Source: Rhodomicrobium sp. R_RK_3
Lineage (GTDB): Bacteria; Pseudomonadota; Alphaproteobacteria; Rhizobiales; Rhodomicrobiaceae
Assembly: GCF_002198715.1 (NCBI RefSeq)
Contig: NZ_MWLK01000036.1
Coordinates: 124,001-188,000 of the forward strand
Direction of reading: 5' to 3'
DNA length: 64,000 bases
Positions 1-9,335 of this stretch are shown piece after piece. Both the position numbers and the translations under genes were made by a program. The notes under the pieces are model-generated. The model had not been told where the DNA came from and ran no database searches. It was given only the letters and a program-made list of their open reading frames with translations. Position 1 is the first letter of the stretch. Each line of letters opens with the position of its first letter.

Positions 1-799
1 ATGCCTCCTCGACAGGCACGCGCTCCAGGCCGCGGAAGGCCAGCACCTTGGAGGCGCGGCCCTGCTCGATCAGCTTCCCCTCGCGCGACAGCGCCTTGAT
101 GCTCATGCTCGGCGTGATGCGGCCGGCGCTGATGCGCCCGGTCAGGATGCGGCCGAGATAGGGATCGGCCTCGATGGTGGTCGCCAGCATCTGGAAGGCG
201 CCCTCGCCGGTCTGCGGCGGCGCGACATGCTTCAAAACCAGGTCGAACAGCGGCGCCATGCCCTCTTTCGGGCCGTCGGGCGACAGCGCCATCCAGCCTT
301 CCTTGGCCGAGCCGTATAGAATCGGGAAGTCGAGCTGATGCTCATTGGCGTCAAGCGCGGCGAACAGATCGAAGACCTCGTTGATGACTTCGTCGTGGCG
401 CTCGTCCGGCTTGTCGATCTTGTTGATGGCGACGATCGGGCGGAGGCCGACCTTCAGCGCCTTGGAGACCACGAATTTGGTCTGCGGCATCGGGCCTTCC
501 GAGGCGTCGACCAGCACGATGGCGCCGTCGACCATGTTCAGGATGCGCTCGACCTCGCCGCCGAAATCGGCGTGGCCCGGCGTATCGACGATGTTGATGC
601 GCGTGTCCTTCCACAACAGCGAAGTCACCTTCGCCAGAATGGTGATGCCGCGCTCGCGCTCGAGATCGTTGGAATCCATGGCGCGCTCAGCCACGCGCTG
701 ATTGTCCCGGAACGAGCCGGACTGGCGCAGCAAAACGTCGATCAAGGTGGTTTTGCCATGATCGACGTGGGCGATAATCGCAATATTTCTTAAATTCAT
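1..799 (-). CDS. typA: TypA/BipA translational GTPase, N-terminal part (cut by window edge)
   Basis: This is the first about 266 residues of a ribosome-associated GTPase of the TypA/BipA family; the rest lies beyond base 1. The start at 799 reads [19 protein letters not shown], which contains the P-loop G1 motif. The G3 motif [14 protein letters not shown] follows near residue 70 and the G4 motif NKID near residue 130, in the order expected of translational GTPases. Family members act on the ribosome during stress and low-temperature growth. Its ATG overlaps the stop codon of the upstream membrane-protein gene in an ATGA arrangement, so translation is probably coupled. The assignment is firm; only the missing C-terminus prevents a completeness check. 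Confidence 0.95.
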   Translation of the reverse strand, partial: MNLRNIAIIAHVDHGKTTLIDVLLRQSGSFRDNQRVAERAMDSNDLERERGITILAKVTSLLWKDTRINIVDTPGHADFGGEVERILNMVDGAIVLVDASEGPMPQTKFVVSKALKVGLRPIVAINKIDKPDERHDEVINEVFDLFAALDANEHQLDFPILYGSAKEGWMALSPDGPKEGMAPLFDLVLKHVAPPQTGEGAFQMLATTIEADPYLGRILTGRISAGRITPSMSIKALSREGKLIEQGRASKVLAFRGLERVPVEEA

Positions 800-1464
800 G
801 GGCTCTGTTGCTGTCCTGCAAGCGTGGCTTGCCGTTCCTTGCGTTTGAGGGCCTCGGGCGTGGCGCCGTCGCGCTTCTGTCGTTTCATGCGGTGGATGAG
901 GATCGGCCGAGAGGGTTCCTCAAGGTCGAACTCATCGAGAAAATGCTCGCGGATTGCCAGAAAGGCCTCCCAGATCTCACCGCGCGCCTTGAAGCGTTGT
1001 TCAGCCGTCGGCGTGCCTTGGCGCGGATCGAGGCCCTCCATCACCACCCTTATATGGTGCAGAGACGAGTAAGGGTAAAGCCCAATCAGCTCTTCGGTCT
1101 CACCGACATTGCAATAAACGATGCGCATGGTGTCGATTGTTTCCGATAGTTGCCTTGCCGCGCGCAGATAATCCTCAAGCTCGGGCTTTTCGAGATGGCA
1201 ATAATAGATCAGCTCGCCCTTGGTGCGGACGATGTCGTTCCATTGCTCGCGCAGGTTCTGCAGGAACGTCGTGCGCTTCTGGTAGACCGAGGCCATATAG
1301 GCCGCGATGACCGTCACGATCAACAGCGAGGTGTCGCGGATGACGTCGTAGACGCTGAGCGCCCACGCATTGCCTGAGAGCTTCGCCGCCAGCGTCAGGC
1401 CGATCAGCACGATCAGGCCGGTCATCACATAAGCCAAAATGCGGTTCTGCGTCTTCCGCGTCAT
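796..1464 (-). CDS. Hypothetical membrane protein upstream of typA
   Basis: I do not recognise this 222-residue protein. Two hydrophobic helices near the N-terminus (about residues 10-27 and 45-61) are followed by a soluble charged region with an Arg/Lys-rich tail. The segment after the helices, including REQWNDIVRTKGELIYYC, resembles a cytoplasmic helical domain, but no catalytic motif is visible. The stop codon overlaps the typA start by four bases (ATGA), which suggests the two genes are co-transcribed and translationally coupled. That does not by itself show a role in translation. Confidence 0.75.
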   Translation of the reverse strand: MTRKTQNRILAYVMTGLIVLIGLTLAAKLSGNAWALSVYDVIRDTSLLIVTVIAAYMASVYQKRTTFLQNLREQWNDIVRTKGELIYYCHLEKPELEDYLRAARQLSETIDTMRIVYCNVGETEELIGLYPYSSLHHIRVVMEGLDPRQGTPTAEQRFKARGEIWEAFLAIREHFLDEFDLEEPSRPILIHRMKRQKRDGATPEALKRKERQATLAGQQQSP

Positions 1465-1466
1465 AC

Positions 1467-1526
1467 GCCCTCACCCCGTGCCAAAGCGCCCCAGGGGAGG
1501 GTTTAGGGGAGAGGGTGGGGGAGGTA
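1467..1526. repeat. Degenerate copy of the CCCTCTCCC / GTGAGGGG palindromic repeat
   Basis: This stretch upstream of the membrane-protein gene contains CCCTCACCCC followed by a purine-rich GGGGAGAGGGTGGGGGAGG block ending in TAA. It looks like two worn, head-to-head halves of the repeat family seen intact at 29060, 34286 and 45094. The match is imperfect. Confidence 0.5.
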
Positions 1527-1687
1527 AAGGGGTTTTGGCTGGGTGGCGATGGCGGTCCGGGCGCTTGCTGGATCTTCTCACGGAGCGGGTTTTGACTTAA
1601 TATGTAGTATTAGTCAAAATATTACTCATAATGATCCCCGCTAAAGCGCAAAACGAAAATTATTATTTATATTCATGGAGTTTGATC

Positions 1688-2260
1688 ATGTTCCAGTGCA
1701 CGCGAATTATATTAAGTTGCATTTTGCTGCTGAGTGCCGGACGGGCGCATGCACAAGTTCCACCCCCGGTGGACATACCAATTCCGAATCTAATGCAGGA
1801 GACCCAGGTATGGTGTTGGGCAGCCGTCGCCCAACAAATTATCCATTTTGTACGCGGACCGGCGCAGACACCGGCTCGATGCGCGTTGGTCGCGATGGCA
1901 AATGGGGCTCATCCGCAATTTTGCTGCAACCAACGTAATCCCGCATGCGTACGAACCGGGTCCATACAGCAGATTAGCGCTTTGATAGGCCAATTTGGTG
2001 GACGATTCGCTGCCTATGCCCCTCCCGCCGATCCGATGACTGTCTATCAGACGCTTGCCTCGGGTAGGGCCATTATTCTTCATATCCGTTCCGGGATGAG
2101 CACGTCCCACGTAGTGGTGTTGCGTGGAATGTCATTCATATTCACGCCGCAAGGCATTCAGCCCGTGCTGCATATAAACGACCCACTTGCATACTACACG
2201 CAGCCAGTCCTGTTCGCGCAGCTTGCTCCTCTTTGGATCGAGGCGCTGGTCATCAACTGA
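1688..2260 (+). CDS. Exported papain-like cysteine peptidase, C70 (AvrRpt2)-like
   Basis: The mature protein matches the pattern of papain-like family C70: a Gln and nucleophile Cys in QETQVWCWAA (Cys about residue 43), a cysteine cluster (RCALVAM, then FCCN and ACVRTG), a His in SHVVVLRG, and an Asp-containing HINDP. The start chosen at 1688 has GGAG seven bases upstream and gives a signal peptide ending around AHA-QVP, so the product is probably exported. An upstream in-frame ATG at 1631 would add 19 residues before the signal. The gene and its leader are clearly AT-richer than the neighbours, and nothing nearby is functionally related. Horizontal acquisition is likely; substrate and role (effector, toxin or housekeeping peptidase) are unknown. 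Confidence 0.75.
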   Translation: MFQCTRIILSCILLLSAGRAHAQVPPPVDIPIPNLMQETQVWCWAAVAQQIIHFVRGPAQTPARCALVAMANGAHPQFCCNQRNPACVRTGSIQQISALIGQFGGRFAAYAPPADPMTVYQTLASGRAIILHIRSGMSTSHVVVLRGMSFIFTPQGIQPVLHINDPLAYYTQPVLFAQLAPLWIEALVIN

Positions 2261-2338
2261 CGCGGCGACGAGGCTGAAAGCAGCCCCGGAGAGTGCAATC
2301 AGCCCTGTCCGGGGCCTGCTCGCGCGGCCGTGCCTCCC

Positions 2339-2692
2339 CTATCTCTCCACAATCACCTCGAACCCGCCATAGATCATGCGCTTGCCGTCGAACGGCATCG
2401 GGTTGACGCCTGGGGCCATGCGCGGGTCCTCCATGACGCGCTTCATGCCGGCATCGCGGGCGGCGCGGTCGGCCCAGAGCACCCAGGAGAACACCACCGT
2501 CTCGTCCTCCTTGCACTTCACGGCCAGCGGGAACGACGTCACCTCGCCGGGCGGCACGTCGTCGCCCCAGCATTCGACGACCTTCAGCGCGCCGTGATCC
2601 CGAAAGATCACCGCCGCGTCCTCGGCGTGCTTCTTGAAGATCGCTCTATTGGCGGTCGGAACGGCTACGACAAATCCATCGACATAGGTCAT
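2339..2692 (-). CDS. ybaA: DUF1428 family protein (YbaA-like)
   Basis: The 117-residue protein is a close family match to E. coli YbaA: it begins MTYVDGFVVAVP, has VECWGDDVP near residue 40, and ends with the family's MPFDGKRMIYGGFE signature. The fold is a small ferredoxin-like (dimeric alpha-beta barrel) domain of unknown biochemical role. Length is normal and the start has AGGAG about nine bases upstream. It appears to be a single-gene unit between a peptidase gene and a diguanylate cyclase gene, so context does not help. Confidence 0.85.
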   Translation of the reverse strand: MTYVDGFVVAVPTANRAIFKKHAEDAAVIFRDHGALKVVECWGDDVPPGEVTSFPLAVKCKEDETVVFSWVLWADRAARDAGMKRVMEDPRMAPGVNPMPFDGKRMIYGGFEVIVER

Positions 2693-2811
2693 GAGAGGCG
2701 TCTCCTTTGCTGTGTGCCTGCCCCCAAGGACGCATCAGCCACCGCCCTGCCGACAAGGCCCCGCGCAAAAAAAGCGCCATGGTTGGAACCGCGGGAAGGC
2801 TCCGCCAACCG

Positions 2812-4308
2812 TCACGCCGCCTCGGCCTGCCCGGAGACGATCCGGTTCCGTCCGTCATGTTTCGCCTGATAGAGATTGCGGTCGGCGATATCCATCAATT
2901 GCTCGGCGGTCAGCTTGCCGCCGGGGTCCAGCACCGCGATGCCGCCGCTGATGCTCACCGACGATCCCGGCGCCGGGCTGACATGGGGTATCCGCAATTC
3001 GCGGATGGCGGCCTCGACCAGTTCGGCGGTCTGGCGCGCGCCGCCGAGATCGGTGTCGGGCAGCAGCATGGCGAATTCCTCGCCGCCATAGCGCGCGACC
3101 ATGTCGTATGGGCGCCGGCAGCAGGATTGCAGCGCGGCCGCGATGTGCCGGAGGCAATCGTCGCCAGCCGGGTGTCCGTATTGGTCATTGAACGGCTTGA
3201 AGAAATCGACGTCGAAGAGCAGCAGGGCGAGCGGCCGCCCGTGCCGATGGGCGATGGCGAGGTGAATGGCGAGATTGGCGTCGAAGGCGCGCCGGTTCGG
3301 GATCTCGGTCAGCGCGTCCTGACGCGAGAGCTGCTCCAGCGCCGCATTGGCAGACCTGAGCTGAGTCGAGGCGTGCTCGAGCTGGGCGGTGCGCAATTGC
3401 ACCCGCTGTTCGAGTTCGGCATTGAGGCTGGAGATTTCCGCGTCCCGGTGCTGGCGCACGACATCGAGATCGTGGAGCGTATTGGCGGTCCAGGCGACGG
3501 CGATGCTCATCAGCACCATGAGGGCGAGGCCGAATTCAGAATAGTACAGATCGCGCCGCTGTCCGGCGAGGCACAGCCAGCCGAGCGACAGCAGGATCAG
3601 CGGCAGCGCCGGAAGCAGCCTGCGGGCGACGATACCGCCCGCCGTGTCGCTGCCGGCGATGCGCGCGAAGCCATATTGGGTATCGGCCGCCCAAACCGCG
3701 AAGGAGAGGATAATGAAGGACAAGGCGGTGTTCAGCGCCATCGAATTGTAATTGCCGACCTGATAGAGCACCGCGACGCCATAGGCATAGCCGATTATGC
3801 CGAGCACCGAGATGAAGAGCACCGGCACCACGAGCCAATGCGTCCAATTCGCCGCCCAGGGCCTTCTGTCCCTGAACACCCATAGCGCGCTTCCCAGCAG
3901 CAGGAAGGCGAGCGCGGTGGCGGGCGACATCCGGCCGGGCGTCGCCCCGGTCTTCAGCGAGCCATGGTCGAGGAAAAGCAACTGGTCGATGCCGAAATCG
4001 AGGGTGAAGAGATATTCGGCGAGGCTCAGCGCGCCGAGCAGCACGACGAAGAGCGCAAGCCCCCGCGCGATGCGGAACGGTCGCGATCCCGGCTCCGAGC
4101 GATAGAGCAGCAGCAGGGCGACCGCCGCCGCCAGCCCGCCCACCGCCGTATTCACCTTCATGGTGACGAGGCCCGGCAGGACGCTCTTCAGCGTGGGAAT
4201 GTCGAAGGTCCAGCCGAGGATCACCGCGCCGTTGATGCAGACGGCAAAGCCGATGGCGGCCCGGACAAACCGATCCATCCATTTGCGATAGTTTTTTCCT
4301 GGGGTCAT
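2812..4308 (-). CDS. Membrane-bound diguanylate cyclase (GGDEF)
   Basis: The N-terminal half is a multi-helix membrane region of about seven hydrophobic segments, followed by a coiled coil (SSLNAELEQRVQLRTAQL region) and a GGDEF domain. The active-site motif is GGEEF, which is compatible with activity, and an RxxD inhibitory site (RPYD) sits exactly five residues before it, so product inhibition by c-di-GMP is expected. DALTEIPNRRAF marks the domain start. The product should make c-di-GMP from GTP in response to a membrane signal. The ATG at 4308 was preferred to an in-frame TTG at 4335; neither has a strong ribosome-binding site. Confidence 0.9.
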   Translation of the reverse strand: MTPGKNYRKWMDRFVRAAIGFAVCINGAVILGWTFDIPTLKSVLPGLVTMKVNTAVGGLAAAVALLLLYRSEPGSRPFRIARGLALFVVLLGALSLAEYLFTLDFGIDQLLFLDHGSLKTGATPGRMSPATALAFLLLGSALWVFRDRRPWAANWTHWLVVPVLFISVLGIIGYAYGVAVLYQVGNYNSMALNTALSFIILSFAVWAADTQYGFARIAGSDTAGGIVARRLLPALPLILLSLGWLCLAGQRRDLYYSEFGLALMVLMSIAVAWTANTLHDLDVVRQHRDAEISSLNAELEQRVQLRTAQLEHASTQLRSANAALEQLSRQDALTEIPNRRAFDANLAIHLAIAHRHGRPLALLLFDVDFFKPFNDQYGHPAGDDCLRHIAAALQSCCRRPYDMVARYGGEEFAMLLPDTDLGGARQTAELVEAAIRELRIPHVSPAPGSSVSISGGIAVLDPGGKLTAEQLMDIADRNLYQAKHDGRNRIVSGQAEAA

Positions 4309-4556
4309 GGACGCTTTCGGCGATCGACCGCGCAATATCGAACGCAGTCAAACCCTAGGCGATGCGACCTTCCCTGGGCCTTAAGCTGAAAGGGTGCATT
4401 GGATTGAACCTCTTAAGGCTTGCAGCCGCGGGTGAATATTTCGCCGCCCGCCCTTAGAGTTTCTTCACAGCTTGGGCCGAGTCTGCGTGGACTCTTGCCC
4501 CCAGACAGCGCGCGCACAGGCAAAAAGCCTACGCCAAGCCAAATGTGGAGTAAAAC

Positions 4557-5387
4557 ATGCCAGTGTTAAAGATTACGGCAATCATCATTGCTTCATGGCT
4601 GGCTCCGAATAGCGCGATTGCCTATAGCGCGCTGCAAAATCAGGAGCTGATCGACAAGTCCGGCCTGGCCGCAACCCTCAAAGAACTGCCCGGAGCGATG
4701 CAGTCGAGCGTCGGCGCGATGCGCCAGCAGGGGATGCAGATCGACCAGAAATTCGAGAAGGCCTGGACCGACGCGGCGCGAACGGCCTTCGGTCCGGAGC
4801 AATCGCTCGCCATCATCGATCAGGGCCTGCAGAAGCTGCTGACGCCGGAGGACAAGGCGGCGCTGCTGCAGCATTACAATTCACCGCTCGGCCGCCGGAT
4901 CAGCGCGTTGGAGGTCAAGGCCGCCCAGCCGGGCGAGCAGGCCAAGGCGCAAGCCTATGCGCAGACGCTGCTGGCGGATCCCGGCAAGAACGCGGACCGG
5001 CTGGCGCTCTATCGGGCGATCGACAAAGCCAGCGGCGCCACCGCGACCGTCACCAACATTTCGATCAACATCGCGACCGCCATGACCACCGGCATGGCCA
5101 GCGCGACGCCCGGGCCGAAAGTCGATACGGGCGCGATCCGGGCCCAGATCGAAAAACAGCGCAGCGCGATGAGCCAGAAACTGGCGGCCGCGACGCTGGC
5201 CAGCATGGCCTATACCTATCGCGACCTGTCGGCCCAGGATCTCACCGCCTATCTTGCCTTTCTGAACAGTCCGGCGGGCAAGACGCTGAACGCGGGCGTC
5301 GGCACATTGCTCAACCAGGCGCTGGCCCTGCAGTCGGAGGATTTCGGGCGGCAGCTCGCGAAGAATCTCGGCCGCAAGGGCGTTTAG
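4557..5387 (+). CDS. Exported DUF2059 domain protein
   Basis: This 276-residue protein has an N-terminal signal peptide ([22 protein letters not shown]) and is otherwise helical. It contains two similar segments: [19 protein letters not shown] near residue 105 and [18 protein letters not shown] near residue 235. The second corresponds to the DUF2059 core (YLxFYxSPxGK pattern). The start has GGAG six bases upstream. The family is periplasmic with no established function. It stands alone between a diguanylate cyclase and the sulfate-uptake locus. Confidence 0.8.
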   Translation: MPVLKITAIIIASWLAPNSAIAYSALQNQELIDKSGLAATLKELPGAMQSSVGAMRQQGMQIDQKFEKAWTDAARTAFGPEQSLAIIDQGLQKLLTPEDKAALLQHYNSPLGRRISALEVKAAQPGEQAKAQAYAQTLLADPGKNADRLALYRAIDKASGATATVTNISINIATAMTTGMASATPGPKVDTGAIRAQIEKQRSAMSQKLAAATLASMAYTYRDLSAQDLTAYLAFLNSPAGKTLNAGVGTLLNQALALQSEDFGRQLAKNLGRKGV

Positions 5388-5585
5388 GGCGGGCCCCGTC
5401 TAAGCGGCCCCCAAACGATTACGCCTCGCGGTCAGGCGGCAAGGCTGCGGCAAGTCCAGACCCGAAACTGAAGACTGTCCGGCGGCTTTGCCACCCCGCC
5501 AATACCCGGAACCCGCCACCTGCCCCGCCGTTGACCGGGGCGCATCGGTTTGCGCCAAGCTCTGAGCGCGGCCGGCCCCCGCCCT

Positions 5586-5614
5586 GGAATAAGCTTATAC
5601 GATCTTATTCGTTT
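5586..5614 (+). promoter_or_regulatory. Candidate sulfur-regulon operator, site A (GAATAAG-N10-CTTATTC)
   Basis: A perfect 7-bp inverted repeat, GAATAAG (5587-5593) and CTTATTC (5604-5610), separated by 10 bases, lies 61 bp before the start of the first sulfate-binding-protein gene. Near-identical elements with the same spacing stand 60 bp before the second sulfate-binding-protein gene and 65 bp before the sulfonate-binding-protein gene. The dyad geometry suits a LysR-type regulator such as the CysB homologue encoded at 11420. Binding is inferred, not shown. Confidence 0.6.
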
Positions 5615-5671
5615 GGGTCCGCGAGACCGCCACATAAGCTCAAACTGCTCATAACCGAACTGGAGCTAACA

Positions 5672-6694
5672 ATGTTTCCAATGATTTTCCGGCGTGGCCT
5701 TGTCGGCGCGATGCTTCTCGCGAGCCTTGCAAGCCTGCCCGCCGCCGCGCAGACTGAAAAAGCGCTGCTCAATGTTTCCTACGACCCGACGCGCGAACTC
5801 TATGCCGACTTCAACAATGCCTTCAGCAAATATTGGAAGGAGAAGACCGGCGAAGTGGTCAAGATCAGCCAGTCGCATGGCGGATCGGGCAAGCAGGCGC
5901 GCACCATCATCGACGGGCTCGAAGCCGACGTCGCGACCCTGGCGCTCGCCTATGACATCGACGAGATCGCTGAACGGTCGGGCAAGCTCCCCAAGGATTG
6001 GCAGACCCGTCTGCCGAACAACAGTTCGCCCTACACCTCGACCATCGTTTTCCTGGTCCGCAAGGGCAACCCGAAGGGCATCAAGGATTGGAACGATCTG
6101 GCCAAGCCGGGCGTGTCCGTTATCACCCCGAACCCGAAGACGTCGGGCGGCGCGCGCTGGAACTATCTGGCGGCTTGGGGCTACGCGCTGAAGACCAATG
6201 GCGGCGACGAGGCCAAGGCCAAGGAATTCCTCGCGGCCATCTTCAAGAACGTGCCGGTGCTCGATAGCGGCGCGCGAGGCTCGACCACAACCTTCGTTCA
6301 GCGCGGTCTCGGCGATGTGCTGCTGGCCTGGGAGAACGAGGGCTTCCTGTCGATCAATGAATTCGGCCCCGATAAGTTCGAGGTCGTCGTCCCCTCGCTT
6401 TCGATCCTTGCCGAGCCGCCGGTGACGCTGGTCGACGAAGTCGCCAAGAAGCACGGCACGACCGACGTGGCGAAGGCCTATCTGGACTATCTCTACTCGC
6501 CCGAGGGCCAGAAGCTCGCCGCCAAGCATTATTACCGGCCGCGCAAGCCCGAGCTCGCCGACCCGGCCGACAATGCCCGCTTCCCGAATGTGACGCTCTT
6601 CACCATCGACGATGTCTTCGGCGGCTGGCAGAAGGCCCAGAAGACGCATTTCGCCGATGGCGGCACCTTCGACGAGATCTATCAGCCGAAATAA
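5672..6694 (+). CDS. sbp: Periplasmic sulfate-binding protein of ABC transporter (copy 1)
   Basis: The 340-residue protein is a sulfate/thiosulfate-binding protein of the Sbp/CysP family. After a signal peptide ending near PAAAQ, it starts with [13 protein letters not shown] and contains the family motifs [24 protein letters not shown] and [18 protein letters not shown], which form the anion site. The start at 5672 has GGAG six bases upstream; the frame is open further 5' but that part has no Sbp homology. It should deliver sulfate to the CysTW-CysA transporter encoded downstream. A second copy lies 0.8 kb away. Expression is probably controlled through the dyad at 5587-5610. Confidence 0.95.
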   Translation: MFPMIFRRGLVGAMLLASLASLPAAAQTEKALLNVSYDPTRELYADFNNAFSKYWKEKTGEVVKISQSHGGSGKQARTIIDGLEADVATLALAYDIDEIAERSGKLPKDWQTRLPNNSSPYTSTIVFLVRKGNPKGIKDWNDLAKPGVSVITPNPKTSGGARWNYLAAWGYALKTNGGDEAKAKEFLAAIFKNVPVLDSGARGSTTTFVQRGLGDVLLAWENEGFLSINEFGPDKFEVVVPSLSILAEPPVTLVDEVAKKHGTTDVAKAYLDYLYSPEGQKLAAKHYYRPRKPELADPADNARFPNVTLFTIDDVFGGWQKAQKTHFADGGTFDEIYQPK

Positions 6695-6799
6695 CCGCCT
6701 CCCACATCGTCGTCGACGACCAGCGGTTAAACTGTGTGCCGTCTCTACCCAAAGCTCGGTGAGACGGCACATTTTTCCTGTCACGATGGGGGACCCGCC

Positions 6800-7366
6800 A
6801 TGCAGCGAATCCTGATCCTCCCCGGCCTGCGCGGCAGCGGACCGCGCCATTGGCAGAGCTGGTTCGAAAAGCGCCTGACCCATTCCATCCGTGTCAACCA
6901 GCGCGACTGGAACACGCCCGATCTCCCCGTCTGGTCCGAGCGCGTGCGTCTCGAGATCGAACGCGCGCCCGGTCCCGTTCTGCTCGTCGCGCACAGTTTC
7001 GGCTGTCTCGCCGCCATCCACGCCAGCAGCCACGCGAGCACCCGCATTGCCGGTGCCATGCTGGTCGCCCCGGCCGATCCCAAAATGTTCGGCATCGAGC
7101 CGCAGGTGCCGAAAGACCCGCTCCGCTTCCCCGCCATCGTGGTCGCCAGCGAAACCGATTGCTGGATCAGCCTTGGCAAAGCCCGGTCTTTGGCGCAAAG
7201 CTGGGGCGCGGAATTCGTCAATGCGGGGGCCGCCGGACATATCAATGTCGCCTCCGGCCATGGGCGATGGCCGGAGGGGCTGGATATTCTGAAACGGCTG
7301 CAACATTCGGCCATGACCGGCGTTGTCCGCGCGCGGTCCGGAAATGCGGCTTTGATCTCGGGCTGA
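6800..7366 (+). CDS. RBBP9/YdeN-type serine hydrolase
   Basis: This 188-residue alpha/beta hydrolase starts MQRILILPGLRGSGPRHWQ, typical of the RBBP9/YdeN family. It has the nucleophile elbow VAHSFG near residue 67, a candidate Asp in ETDCW and a catalytic His in the GHINVASGHGRWPEG segment, so the Ser-Asp-His triad appears complete. GGGGGA precedes the ATG by about six bases. It lies between two sulfate-binding-protein genes on the same strand, which suggests co-regulation with sulfate uptake. No substrate is known for this family and I infer none. Confidence 0.85.
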   Translation: MQRILILPGLRGSGPRHWQSWFEKRLTHSIRVNQRDWNTPDLPVWSERVRLEIERAPGPVLLVAHSFGCLAAIHASSHASTRIAGAMLVAPADPKMFGIEPQVPKDPLRFPAIVVASETDCWISLGKARSLAQSWGAEFVNAGAAGHINVASGHGRWPEGLDILKRLQHSAMTGVVRARSGNAALISG

Positions 7367-7410
7367 AGCCTGCCCGGATGCCGTCCTGCCCACCGTCCAT
7401 TGCACGGACC

Positions 7411-7440
7411 GGAATATCGATAGAAGAATTTCTTCTTTAG
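7411..7440 (+). promoter_or_regulatory. Candidate sulfur-regulon operator, site C
   Basis: GAATATC (7412-7418), ten bases, then TTTCTTC (7429-7435) reproduces the arrangement of site A in a weaker form, 60 bp before the second sulfate-binding-protein gene. Superimposed on it is a perfect 15-bp odd dyad, AGAAGAA-T-TTCTTCT (7422-7436). The AT-rich element stands out from the surrounding GC-rich DNA. Its assignment to the same regulator as sites A and B is inferred from spacing and position. Confidence 0.5.
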
Positions 7441-7495
7441 AGGCCTGTCCGCCCTCACATAGCTTTAGTGGCGAAATTTTGGCAAAGAGGTGACA

Positions 7496-8497
7496 ATGCT
7501 CTCGCGCGTATTCTCCTGGGCAGGCTTCGTGCTGGCCTTTGTTTTCCTCACGGCCTACACGGCCCTGGCGCAGACCACCATTCTGAACGTCTCCTATGAC
7601 GTCTCGCGCGAGCTCTATAAGCAGATCAACCCGGCCTTCATCGACGCCTGGAAGGCCAAGACCGGCGAGACCGTCACCGTCAACCAGTCGCATGGCGGCT
7701 CCAGCAAGCAGGCCGCTTCCGTCGCGGAAGGGCTGGACGCAGACGTCATCACCATGAACCAGGCGCCGGACATCGATTTCCTGGCGGACAAGGGCCTCGT
7801 GGCGAAGGACTGGAAGTCGAAATTTCCCAATGACGCAGCGCCTTACACCTCGGTGTCGGTCTTCCTGGTGCGCAAGGGCAATCCGAAAGGCATCAAGGAT
7901 TGGTCCGACCTCGCCAAGCCCGGCATCAGCGTCATCGTTCCCAATCCGAAGACCTCGGGCAATGGCCGCTACACCTATCTCGCCGCCTGGGGCTATGCGC
8001 TGGAAAATCTCGGCGGCGCCGATGCGGCCAAGGATTTCGTCAAGAAGCTATTCGGCAACGTGCCGGTGTTCGACGGTGGCGGCCGGGGTGCGACCACGAC
8101 CTTCAGCCAGCGCGATGTCGGCGACGCGCTCGTCACCTTCGAGAACGAGGCGCGGCTGATCGCGGTCGAGTTCGGCGCGGACAAGTTCGATATCGTCTAC
8201 CCCTCGCTGAGCGTCGAGGCGCCGGCGCCGGTCGCCATAAACGAGAAAGTTGTCGACAAGAAGAAGACCCGCGAAGTGGCAACCGCCTATCTCAACTTCT
8301 TGTATTCTCCTGAAGGTCAGGCCATCATTGCCAAGTACGATTTTCGTCCGCGCGACGAAGCCGTGCTGCGTGCCAATCAAGCAAAGTTCCCGCCGGTCAA
8401 GACGTTCGACGTCGAGAAGCTGATCGGCTCCTGGGCCGATGTGCGCAAGACGCATTTCGCGGATGGCGGGATCTACGACCAGATCTCGGTGAAGTAA
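7496..8497 (+). CDS. sbp: Periplasmic sulfate-binding protein of ABC transporter (copy 2)
   Basis: A second Sbp/CysP-type protein (333 residues) has a signal peptide ending near ALAQ and the motifs [36 protein letters not shown] and [18 protein letters not shown]. The ATG at 7496 was chosen because AAAGAGG ends five bases before it; the in-frame GTG at 7490 overlaps that ribosome-binding site. It is followed after one base by cysT, so this copy is the one transcribed with the permease genes. The two copies differ enough along their length to be an old duplication, perhaps with different affinity or oxyanion preference. Confidence 0.95.
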   Translation: MLSRVFSWAGFVLAFVFLTAYTALAQTTILNVSYDVSRELYKQINPAFIDAWKAKTGETVTVNQSHGGSSKQAASVAEGLDADVITMNQAPDIDFLADKGLVAKDWKSKFPNDAAPYTSVSVFLVRKGNPKGIKDWSDLAKPGISVIVPNPKTSGNGRYTYLAAWGYALENLGGADAAKDFVKKLFGNVPVFDGGGRGATTTFSQRDVGDALVTFENEARLIAVEFGADKFDIVYPSLSVEAPAPVAINEKVVDKKKTREVATAYLNFLYSPEGQAIIAKYDFRPRDEAVLRANQAKFPPVKTFDVEKLIGSWADVRKTHFADGGIYDQISVK

Positions 8498-8498
8498 C

Positions 8499-9335
8499 AT
8501 GGCGGCAGCCGCATCGCGGAGGGTGCTCCCCGGCTTCGGGCTGACCCTCGGCTATACCGTGGGCTATCTCTCCCTGATCGTGCTGATTCCGCTATCGGCC
8601 GCGCTGATCAAGACGTTCTCGCTGAGCTGGGAGCACTTTTGGCAGATCGTCACCGCGCCTCGCGTGGTGGCGTCCTACAAGCTCAGCTTCGGCACTTCGC
8701 TGCTGGCGGCGGCCATCAATTCCGTGTTCGGATTGATGCTGGCCTGGTCGCTGGTGCGCTACAGCTTCCCCGGCAAGCGCATCATCGACGCGCTTGTCGA
8801 TCTGCCTTTCGCCCTGCCGACCGCCGTCGCGGGCATCGCGCTGACGGCGATCTATGCCGGCAATGGCTGGATCGGCCAGTTCACCGAGCCGCTCGGCCTG
8901 AAGATCGCCTTCACCCCGATCGGCATCCTGATCGCGCTCGTCTTCATCGGCCTGCCTTTCGTCGTGCGCACCGTCCAGCCGGTGCTGCAGGATCTCGAAG
9001 CCGAATATGAGGAAGCCGCCGCCAGCCTCGGCGCCAATCGCTGGCAGACTTTTACCCGCGTCGTCTTCCCGCTGCTGCTGCCGGCCCTGCTGACCGGCTT
9101 CGCGCTCGCCTTCGCGCGGGCGGTCGGCGAATATGGTTCGGTGATCTTCATCGCCGGCAATCTGCCGATGATCTCCGAAATCACCCCGCTCATCATCATC
9201 ACCAAGCTGGAGCAATATGATTATGTCGGCGCGACGGCGGTGGCGACCGTGATGCTGTTCGTCTCCTTCGCGCTGCTGCTCGTCATCAACGGCCTGCAGG
9301 CCTGGACCTCGCGACGCATGGGGAGGGCCCGCTAA
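8499..9335 (+). CDS. cysT: Sulfate ABC transporter permease CysT
   Basis: The 278-residue inner-membrane protein has about six hydrophobic segments and the cytoplasmic EAA loop [18 protein letters not shown], which contacts the ATPase. Motifs such as [15 protein letters not shown] identify the CysT (CysU) subfamily. It begins one base after the stop of the second sulfate-binding-protein gene and its stop shares a base with the cysW start (TAATG), so the operon is tightly coupled. With CysW it forms the transmembrane channel for sulfate or thiosulfate. Confidence 0.96.
   Translation: MAAAASRRVLPGFGLTLGYTVGYLSLIVLIPLSAALIKTFSLSWEHFWQIVTAPRVVASYKLSFGTSLLAAAINSVFGLMLAWSLVRYSFPGKRIIDALVDLPFALPTAVAGIALTAIYAGNGWIGQFTEPLGLKIAFTPIGILIALVFIGLPFVVRTVQPVLQDLEAEYEEAAASLGANRWQTFTRVVFPLLLPALLTGFALAFARAVGEYGSVIFIAGNLPMISEITPLIIITKLEQYDYVGATAVATVMLFVSFALLLVINGLQAWTSRRMGRAR

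Noticed and set aside
5388-5671. Possible riboswitch in the leader of the first sulfate-binding-protein gene
   Set aside because: GC-rich pairings can be drawn, but no conserved core of SAM, TPP or cobalamin riboswitches was found; the dyad at 5587-5610 explains regulation more simply.
5666-7693. Open frame of 675 codons on the minus strand across the sulfate-binding-protein region
   Set aside because: It runs antisense to sbp copy 1, the RBBP9-like hydrolase and the start of sbp copy 2, has Arg/Gly/Leu-rich content without a family pattern, and is a typical GC-rich shadow frame.
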